Positions 34,774 through 41,008 of a stretch of 64,000 nt of DNA are shown here, piece after piece. A program made the translations under genes and the position numbers. A model generated the notes under the pieces. It was not told where the DNA came from. It made no database searches and was given only the letters and a program-made list of their open reading frames with translations. Origin of the DNA: Bdellovibrionales bacterium (lineage in GTDB: Bacteria > Bdellovibrionota > Bdellovibrionia > Bdellovibrionales > JAGQZY01); contig JAIEOS010000026.1 in the NCBI GenBank assembly GCA_019750295.1, forward strand, positions 1 through 64,000. The letters are read 5' to 3'. The stretch's first letter is position 1; every line of letters starts with the position of its first letter.

Positions 34774-36041
34774 TGAAAACTCTTAATCTCTCCTTAATTC
34801 TCGCATTGAGCATTTCGCAAGCCGCTTGCTTTAAACAGCGGTCTGCCGATCTCGCCGCCGTCCAGCCTGCGCCGAAAAAACTCGAGCCGATCCGTTACAC
34901 TGGTCCTCGTGAGAGCAAGGTGCAACAGACAACGCCTCCTCCGGCTCCGACGCCGCATGCGCGCTTTACACAAACCGAAGATCTCAACACCAAGTACAAT
35001 TCCAAGCTCGACGTGTTAGTTGTTATGGATACATCAGACAGTATGTATTGCGATCAAGACAAGTTAGATAAAAATATCGATAAATTCACAGATGCGTTCT
35101 TAAAGAAGCAAGGTCGCCGTCTCGACTTCCGCATCGGTGTCGTTAGCGCCTGGGATTCTGTCAACTTTAAAAATGCTCAGCGCGATTGTGCTCTCGGCGA
35201 ATTGCGTCCCGTCGGTGGTCGAAATGCCACCAACAATGGAAGTTGCACCGCCAACCGTGGAAAAATCAACTACGTGACGCGCGAAACTCCTGATCTTGTC
35301 AAAACATTAGCCGCAACGCTTAAACTTGGAACCGAAAAGTTCATCAAAGATGACCCCGTTCTTACAGGACCGGAGCAAGAGGAGCTTTTCTCTCCGGTGA
35401 TGGCAGCACTCTCTCAACAAATGGCTTCGACCAACAATAACTTTCGTCGTGCCGGTGAAGCGCACTTAGCGGTGATTATTTTCTCGGACACTGATGATCG
35501 TACTCCCGATGTGACTCCCGACCAGATGGCCAACTACTTAAATAGCCAAGCCACAGGGGACCTTTCGGTCTTCTCCTACGGAGTTCTCGCTCGCTACAGT
35601 GAGCTCTTAACCTTCGAGAGAAATCCCGCGCGCGGTTTGCGTGAATATCCACGGGCCGACATGAGAAACTGTTCGATCAACCCGGTGGATCCCGAAATTC
35701 GTCAGGCCAACTCAGGACCTTTCCGCCTTCGTGAAATGTTGCAAAAATCCAACGGCGTGGGCTTCGACCTCATGGATCGTCAGTATGGCGAAAAATTAGG
35801 GGATATCGGAAAAACCATCGTTCGTAAAATCTTACGCAAAGAAATCGCGCTCACTCACGTTTTAGATATCAGCCAACCGATTGTTGTGAAGTACGGAAAT
35901 CAAACAATTCCTAAAGACGACACCAAGGGTTGGTACTACGACGAGGCACGCCAAAAACTCGTTCTCAACGGCGACCTCGATCTCGATTACGACGATAACG
36001 CGAAATTAACTATCGAATACACACCCGTCACCATCAAGTAA
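34773..36041 (+). CDS. von Willebrand A-domain lipoprotein closing the motor operon
   Basis: 422 residues from the ATG at 34773 (TGATG overlap with the previous stop). The lipobox QAAC sits near residue 18, followed by a Pro-rich stalk to about residue 65. The VWA domain starts KLDVLVVMDTSDSMYCDQDKLDKNI, with the MIDAS metal motif DTSDS and later Asp/Thr ligands (SDTDDRTPD). Cysteines (YCD, DCALG, SCT, NCS) could be disulfide-bonded. A C-terminal beta domain follows (IVVKYGNQTIPKDDTKGWYYDEARQKLVLNG). A metal-dependent ligand-binding surface at the end of a Glt-type operon suggests an adhesin or substrate-contact subunit. That role is inference. Confidence 0.8.
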   Translation: MKTLNLSLILALSISQAACFKQRSADLAAVQPAPKKLEPIRYTGPRESKVQQTTPPPAPTPHARFTQTEDLNTKYNSKLDVLVVMDTSDSMYCDQDKLDKNIDKFTDAFLKKQGRRLDFRIGVVSAWDSVNFKNAQRDCALGELRPVGGRNATNNGSCTANRGKINYVTRETPDLVKTLAATLKLGTEKFIKDDPVLTGPEQEELFSPVMAALSQQMASTNNNFRRAGEAHLAVIIFSDTDDRTPDVTPDQMANYLNSQATGDLSVFSYGVLARYSELLTFERNPARGLREYPRADMRNCSINPVDPEIRQANSGPFRLREMLQKSNGVGFDLMDRQYGEKLGDIGKTIVRKILRKEIALTHVLDISQPIVVKYGNQTIPKDDTKGWYYDEARQKLVLNGDLDLDYDDNAKLTIEYTPVTIK

Positions 36042-36049
36042 AAGGGTAC

Positions 36050-36110
36050 GCCGATCCTTTTCGATGAATCGGCCCCTTCAAACCGAGCGAAAGATCTAAA
36101 GATCTTTCGC
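36050..36110. terminator. tandem hairpins between convergent genes
   Basis: GCCGAT...ATCGGC (about 36050-36072) is followed by the near-perfect GCGAAAGATCT-AA-AGATCTTTCGC (36087-36110, 11-bp arms). They lie between the end of the motor operon and the convergent methyltransferase gene. No T-run follows. The first hairpin begins GGTACGCCGAT, the same word as in the long inverted repeat at 36988-37085. Confidence 0.5.
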
Positions 36111-36130
36111 AGGTGCTCACTTCCTGAGTA

Positions 36131-36952
36131 TTACTTCACTACTTTTTGAAATTTCAATGTCATGCGATCGCTCTCACCAATCGCCATGTACTTCTCGCGG
36201 TCTTTCTCTTTCAATCGAAGCACCGGAGGTAAAGTCCACACGCCTTCGGGATAATTCTTTGTATCCTTAGGGTTGGCGTTGATCTCGGATTTTCCAACCA
36301 GCTTAAAGCCCGCCTTGTAAGCCATCTTAATCACATCCTGCTCGAGGACATAACCTGATTTTCCCGATTTATCGCGCTTCTTCTTAGGATCGGCCCGATG
36401 CTCAACCACACCGAGAATCCCACCCGGCTTAAGAGCCTTGTAGAAAGATTTAAAAGCCTTATCCTCTCCCCCATTGCTCATCCAGTTATGGACATTTCTA
36501 AAGGTGAGAACCATATCGGCGGAATTCTCAGGATAGATCTCGTCGTTAAAATCGACAGTTTTCGCCTTAGACGTGATCTCGGAGTGAGCCTTAAGCCATC
36601 CGTCACGAGCCTCATTATTTTTCTTCATGTAGTCACTCATGCTCGAAGGAACTTGCACGGCCACATACTGCCCGCTGGTGTTGAGGTAAGGCGCAAGGAT
36701 TTGAGTGTACCACCCTGCGGACGGAGAAATCTCAAGCACCGTCATCGAGGGCTCGACACCAAAAAACTTCAGCGTCTCCACCGGGTGACGATACTGATCC
36801 CGCAATTTCATTTCGGGGGAACGGTATTCGGAAGCCACCGCCTCCTCGATCGAAGCCGGAGCCTTCATCGGAACTTTCGCGGGAGCCTGGGGCTTGGAAC
36901 TACAACCCAACACGAAAGACGCAAAGACAGAAACCAAAACCAAATTTTTCAT
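36131..36952 (-). CDS. lipoprotein with SAM-dependent methyltransferase domain
   Basis: 273 residues from the ATG after GGAGG. The lipobox VLGC (about residue 17) marks an exported lipoprotein, yet the rest is a class I methyltransferase fold: TVLEISPSAGWYTQILAPYL (motif I variant), ADMVLTFRNVHNWM, and FYKALKPGGILGVVEHRADP. It resembles the COG4798-type predicted methyltransferases, several of which carry signal peptides. Motif I is S-P-S-A-G-W rather than G-x-G-x-G, so SAM binding is uncertain. It is divergent from an alcohol dehydrogenase across a 98-bp inverted repeat. Confidence 0.78.
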   Translation of the reverse strand: MKNLVLVSVFASFVLGCSSKPQAPAKVPMKAPASIEEAVASEYRSPEMKLRDQYRHPVETLKFFGVEPSMTVLEISPSAGWYTQILAPYLNTSGQYVAVQVPSSMSDYMKKNNEARDGWLKAHSEITSKAKTVDFNDEIYPENSADMVLTFRNVHNWMSNGGEDKAFKSFYKALKPGGILGVVEHRADPKKKRDKSGKSGYVLEQDVIKMAYKAGFKLVGKSEINANPKDTKNYPEGVWTLPPVLRLKEKDREKYMAIGESDRMTLKFQKVVK

Positions 36953-36987
36953 AACATCCTCCATATCGCCACAATCTACCCAACATT

Positions 36988-37085
36988 CTGTCCGGAAGGT
37001 ACGCCGATACTTTTTGAGAACCACTGCGGCAAAAGAACATTTGCCGCAGTGGTTCTCAAAAAGTATCGGCGTACCTTCCGGACAG
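36988..37085. repeat. 98-bp perfect inverted repeat (46-bp arms, 6-bp loop)
   Basis: Arms 36988-37033 and 37040-37085 are perfectly complementary (46 of 46) around the loop AGAACA. It lies between two divergent genes, so it is not an ordinary terminator. Each arm contains GGTACGCCGATACTTTTT, nearly repeated at about 36045 (GGTACGCCGATCCTTTT). It could be a pair of inverted REP-like units, a cruciform-forming site or a small folded RNA. Confidence 0.9.
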
Positions 37086-37174
37086 TGGCACAGATAGTGC
37101 TTTTATGGGGTGGGTCGCGCGCGCGTTGGGCGGGAGCGATGCAAATTGGTTCATTGTTGAGCAGAGGAGGAAAA

Positions 37175-38299
37175 ATGCTACATGCCATCGGATACGCCAC
37201 AACGTCCCCACGAGGAAAATTAAAACCTTACGAATTTAAAAGGAAAACTCCTCAGGCTCACGAAGTTCAAATAGATGTGCACTACTGCGGCGTTTGCCAC
37301 TCCGACGTGCACCAGGCCCGCAACGAATGGCAAAACACCAACTATCCTTGCATGCCCGGCCACGAGATCATCGGTGTCGTTGGAGCCGTGGGCCCGAATG
37401 TCAAAAAATTTAAAGTCGGTGACACCGTCGGCGTCGGTTGCATGATCAATTCCTGTAAGAGTTGCGAGAGTTGCAAAGAAGGTCTCGAGCAGTATTGCGA
37501 AAAAGGAGCCACCGGCACTTACAACGGAAATCTGCGCGAACCTCAAAAGCACGAAAACACCTACGGCGGCTACTCCAACATGATCGTCGTCAAAGAAGAC
37601 TTCGTGCTAAAAATTCCTAAAAACTTACCGGCAGAATCTGTGGCTCCCATTCTCTGCGCTGGAATCACCACCTACTCGCCCCTTCGACATTGGAAGGTGG
37701 GGAAAGGAACAAAAGTGGGTGTCATCGGGCTCGGTGGACTCGGCCACATGGCCATAAAACTGGCCAGAGCTATGGGAGCGGAAGTGACCGCGATCACCAG
37801 CTCTAAAGACAAAATGACAGACGCAAAAAAATTGGGCGCGAAACAAGTGATCTTGTCGAGCGACAGCGCCGCCATGAAAAAAGCGGAAAGCTCTCTTGAT
37901 TTTATGATCAGCACAATTCCTCAACCTCACGATGCCAACCAGCATATTCCTTTACTAAAGCGCGATGGAGTCCTCACCATCGTCGGCTGCATCGCTCCTC
38001 TTTCGAAGCCCCTCGACATCAGCGGGATGATCATGGATCGACGCGTGCTTGCGACATCTCTTATCGGAGGAGTGGCGGAGACTCAGGAAGTTCTTAACTT
38101 CTGTAGCAAACACAACATTCTCCCCGACACTCAACTGATCGAGATATCAGAGGTGAATAAAGTTTTTGATGAACTGGATAATGGCGAGGTGGATTATCGC
38201 TACGTGATTGATATGTCTTCCCTTGCGGGTGAACACGAAAACAAAGGGCTTCTAGAGACTCTCGGTTATACACCTCGAGGAAAGCGAAAGGCTCATTAG
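37175..38299 (+). CDS. zinc-dependent NAD(P)(H) alcohol dehydrogenase, cinnamyl-alcohol/YahK type
   Basis: 374 residues from the ATG following AGGAGG; the frame stays open far upstream only because it crosses the inverted repeat. Catalytic zinc ligands are in CGVCHSDVH and GHEIIGVV. The structural zinc cluster is C-x2-C-x2-C-x7-C (CKSCESCKEGLEQYC). The Rossmann motif GLGGLG and the later HIPLLKRDGVLTIVGC are typical of YahK/AdhA-type aldehyde reductases. It interconverts alcohols and aldehydes using NADP(H). The last 4 bp overlap the convergent small gene. Confidence 0.92.
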   Translation: MLHAIGYATTSPRGKLKPYEFKRKTPQAHEVQIDVHYCGVCHSDVHQARNEWQNTNYPCMPGHEIIGVVGAVGPNVKKFKVGDTVGVGCMINSCKSCESCKEGLEQYCEKGATGTYNGNLREPQKHENTYGGYSNMIVVKEDFVLKIPKNLPAESVAPILCAGITTYSPLRHWKVGKGTKVGVIGLGGLGHMAIKLARAMGAEVTAITSSKDKMTDAKKLGAKQVILSSDSAAMKKAESSLDFMISTIPQPHDANQHIPLLKRDGVLTIVGCIAPLSKPLDISGMIMDRRVLATSLIGGVAETQEVLNFCSKHNILPDTQLIEISEVNKVFDELDNGEVDYRYVIDMSSLAGEHENKGLLETLGYTPRGKRKAH

Positions 38300-38619
38300 T
38301 TCGATGTGGTGGAGCTTGCTGGGCTGCGAGCTTCGCCACTATCGGCCGTATCTATTCCTTCACCCACTTGAAGAGTGATGACTTTCATCTCGCGTTCCTT
38401 AAAGGCAGGATCATTTTCGGCGTGAATTGCGTCCTGCTGCGCTTTCTTTTCGGCGTCAGCGTCTTTGAGGGCCTTCATCAGTGCATGATTCATGTAAAGA
38501 TCACGACCGTCCTGATTCTTCATAGGGTCATGAGGGGTGAAATTCTGAAAGGCAATAAGAACCATACTCATACCTACAAACATTGACGCCAATATACTCA
38601 CTTTACGTTTATTTTTCAT
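38296..38619 (-). CDS. small membrane-anchored or secreted protein, hypothetical
   Basis: 107 residues: a hydrophobic N-terminus (VSILASMFVGMSMVLIAFQNF) that may be an uncleaved signal anchor, then a charged helical segment (MKALKDADAEKKAQQDAIHAEND), and a Ser/Thr/Ala tail. GAGGGTG precedes the ATG. It ends tail to tail with the dehydrogenase. No family recognised. Confidence 0.55.
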   Translation of the reverse strand: MKNKRKVSILASMFVGMSMVLIAFQNFTPHDPMKNQDGRDLYMNHALMKALKDADAEKKAQQDAIHAENDPAFKEREMKVITLQVGEGIDTADSGEARSPASSTTSN

Positions 38620-38782
38620 ATCACCCTCGCCTCTCTTTATCGGCTCGTCGTGAGCACTTCTCTAAATATCCTCGATCGGCAAGGAACCCACCAAGCCCTA
38701 GACTCATTCCTCGGATCTGCGGAAAAATCATCAAAGAGTTCGACAAAAAAACTAAGCTCTCATTGTCTCTTAATGAAACAAC

Positions 38783-39367
38783 TTAAAGCTGAATATCCCT
38801 GGATAGGACCACGGGTATATTAAAAACATTTTTGAGTTGCTTGAGCATAAAACGATTATCGGCGAGAGTGTTCGATGCCGTGCAGTCCTTTGGAACTGTC
38901 ACGTGATAGTCGCGCATGTACGCATCATTGACCGTGAAGAGAACGCAGATATTTCCTGCGATCCCGACAATCACTAGATTCTCAATTTTTAGAAACTGCA
39001 AAAGAGTTTCGAGATTAGTAGAATAAAATCCAGAATGCTTGGGTTTAAGAACAAAATAATCATCGTCCTCGGGCCTCATTTTTAACGCAATGTTTTTACC
39101 GAGGCAGGCCTCTTCTGTGCACATCTCATAGATCTTCTTCCAATCCGACTGCCATTTCCCAAAATTGTCGTTGACGTAAATCACTGGCGATTTTTTGGCT
39201 TTAAACCTCTTTTTGAGCACAGAAATTTTTTGAGCCACCTTCTCTGCAAAGGGTAAAAGCTTCTTCCCCTCCCGGAAATCCAGAGGGTTCAACATATCTA
39301 AAATGAGAAGCGCAGTTTTATTTGATCTTAGCTTTACTTTGAGTGGAGTCTTTTTTCGCATCAACAT
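38783..39367 (-). CDS. isochorismatase-family cysteine hydrolase
   Basis: About 194 residues. The catalytic triad of the family is visible: Asp in ALLILDMLN, Lys in FVLKPKHSGFYST, and Cys in IVGIAGNICVLFT, with a cis-peptide-type G-I-A before the Cys. Members hydrolyse isochorismate, nicotinamide or other amides. CTEEACLG in an inserted loop is not standard. It starts inside the 3' end of the YihY gene (50-bp overlap, or 44 if the second Met is used), so the pair is coupled. Confidence 0.87.
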   Translation of the reverse strand: MLMRKKTPLKVKLRSNKTALLILDMLNPLDFREGKKLLPFAEKVAQKISVLKKRFKAKKSPVIYVNDNFGKWQSDWKKIYEMCTEEACLGKNIALKMRPEDDDYFVLKPKHSGFYSTNLETLLQFLKIENLVIVGIAGNICVLFTVNDAYMRDYHVTVPKDCTASNTLADNRFMLKQLKNVFNIPVVLSRDIQL

Positions 39368-40196
39368 CCGCCCCTTTCTCTGCCCGTATTATAAATGCGT
39401 AGGAAATTTCAGCCCCCAGAAAAAAAATGAGCGATGAGTAAAACACCCAGGCCAACAGAACAATCAGTGATCCTGCCGCACCGTAGGCGGAACCAAGTCC
39501 GGCGGTCCCCAAATATATTCCCACTGCCGTTTTACCGATAATGAATAAGGCGGAGGTGATGGCCCCGCCGATGAGACTGCTCTTAAAGGAGATTCGCTGA
39601 CTAGGCATCCACTTAAAGATGATCGCAAATAAAAATGTAAATATCGTAAGGTTGATCAACGTCGAAATCAGATGCATCAACGCCTCTACCTCACTATTGA
39701 TCACAAAGAACGAAATGACCGAGGAGAGAATCAGCGAAACGATCGACATAAACACAAACGTCAGCAGCATTCCCATCGAAAATAACCGATCAACTACAGT
39801 TCTCTTTACAAATGCAACAGTGGTTTCGTTCTGTGCGATATCTTTTTTAAAATCAAATATAGTGTCGAGAGTGTCTTGAAGTTGAACAAAAATAACACTG
39901 GCCGAAACCAACAGCCAAATGAGTCCCACCCAGCCACTTACGGAGGAGAGATCGGGACGATCATTGGCCCCCTGGATGATCGCCTGCACCAGCGTGGCTC
40001 CATCCGAGCCGATAAGTCTTGCCACCTCTTGCACCATCTCTTGCTGCAGATTGAGATTCATTAAGGAAAGTAGCCATACGAAAAGAATCACCAGGGGCGC
40101 CATGGCCAGAGCCGTATAGTAGGCCAGTGAAGACGAGCGAGTGAAAATCTCATCCTCACTGAACTGATGAATGATAAAACTTAATTTTCTCATCAT
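39318..40196 (-). CDS. YihY/BrkB-family inner membrane protein
   Basis: 292 residues from the ATG with GGAGA upstream. Six transmembrane segments and family motifs are seen: SSSLAYYTALAMAPLVILF near the start, SGWVGLIWLLVSASVIFVQLQDTLDTIF, and the C-terminal YGAAGSLIVLLAWVFYSSLIFFLGAEISYAF. The family was once called RNase BN in error; its function is unsettled but probably envelope-related transport. A charged C-terminal tail (KGADVDAKKDSTQSKAKIK) overlaps the hydrolase start. Confidence 0.9.
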   Translation of the reverse strand: MMRKLSFIIHQFSEDEIFTRSSSLAYYTALAMAPLVILFVWLLSLMNLNLQQEMVQEVARLIGSDGATLVQAIIQGANDRPDLSSVSGWVGLIWLLVSASVIFVQLQDTLDTIFDFKKDIAQNETTVAFVKRTVVDRLFSMGMLLTFVFMSIVSLILSSVISFFVINSEVEALMHLISTLINLTIFTFLFAIIFKWMPSQRISFKSSLIGGAITSALFIIGKTAVGIYLGTAGLGSAYGAAGSLIVLLAWVFYSSLIFFLGAEISYAFIIRAEKGADVDAKKDSTQSKAKIK

Positions 40197-40273
40197 AACG
40201 TCTTTCTCCGTAAATCTAAAATGCAAAGGTCATGCTAAAAAAAGGTCTTCACCGACATTTCCCATCGTCTAAA

Positions 40274-40309
40274 TTAAAAAGGCACAAGCGGATGCTCGTG
40301 CCTTTTTAA
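40274..40309. terminator. bidirectional intrinsic terminator
   Basis: TTAAAAAGGCAC (40274-40285) and GTGCCTTTTTAA (40298-40309) form a 12-bp stem; the loop contains a further AGC/GCT pair. Runs of T flank the stem on both strands. It ends the 40334 gene and shields the YihY operon promoter. Confidence 0.9.
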
Positions 40310-40333
40310 AAACCGAAATGAAATCAGCTTAAA

Positions 40334-40897
40334 TTATCTTCTCGATTTTTTTGCAACTTTAGTCGCTTTTCCCGCGACTTTTTTAACTGCAGATTTCGCC
40401 GCGGTCTTTACCGACGACTTTGTGGTTCCTTTAAGAAAGGACGACTCGCTCAAAAGGTAAAGGGCGCCGACACCAGCAACAATCACCGCCGAACTTGCGA
40501 TCGGGTATTTTGCGATCTTCGACTTAATTGGCTCCCACTTCATCAATGAAGGAATATCTGTCACTTCAAGGTCTTCTGGAAAGTCAGGAAATGCGGAACG
40601 AAGTAAGTTCTGAGCGACCGATTGACCGGTCGATACGGATTCAAGATTTAATAGAGAAACCCATTTCTCCATTTTTGTATTCCCCAATTTCTTCTGGATC
40701 CCGGCGTAGACGGTTTCAAGCAATTGAGGGGCGTAGCTTGCAGCTTCTGCAGCGAGAACTGATCCCACTGTCGCAGCCCAGTCGGAAGCGCCGGATGAGC
40801 CTGAACGATTTTGCTGTTGTGAAGACTCACGATTGGAGCGATTCTTATCTTTAGTGTTAGTGATCTGCGAATTTCTGTCTGTGTTAGGTTGTTGCAT
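40334..40897 (-). CDS. hypothetical protein with polar N-terminus, one membrane helix and lysine-rich tail
   Basis: 187 residues. Residues 1-40 are Asn/Gln/Ser-rich and disordered-looking; the middle (about 40-125) is helical; YPIASSAVIVAGVGALYLLSES (about 132-153) is a likely transmembrane segment; and the C-terminus is a Lys/Ala repeat (KTAAKSAVKKVAGKATKVAKKSRR) resembling histone H1-like tails. It could tether DNA or an acidic partner to the membrane. No family recognised. Confidence 0.55.
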   Translation of the reverse strand: MQQPNTDRNSQITNTKDKNRSNRESSQQQNRSGSSGASDWAATVGSVLAAEAASYAPQLLETVYAGIQKKLGNTKMEKWVSLLNLESVSTGQSVAQNLLRSAFPDFPEDLEVTDIPSLMKWEPIKSKIAKYPIASSAVIVAGVGALYLLSESSFLKGTTKSSVKTAAKSAVKKVAGKATKVAKKSRR

Positions 40898-41008
40898 GTT
40901 TGTCCTTTGCGTAGGTTAGTGTTCTTATCTAACGGCCAAGGTTGCAATATAAGAGCCACAGTTTCTGGGGCCTTTCGCGCTCTCAAGCGATCTCAAGGGG
41001 GCAATTTG

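Noticed and set aside
36398-37174. Plus-strand open frame continuous with the alcohol dehydrogenase
   Set aside because: It is antisense to the methyltransferase and crosses the inverted repeat; dehydrogenase similarity and the AGGAGG site begin at 37175.
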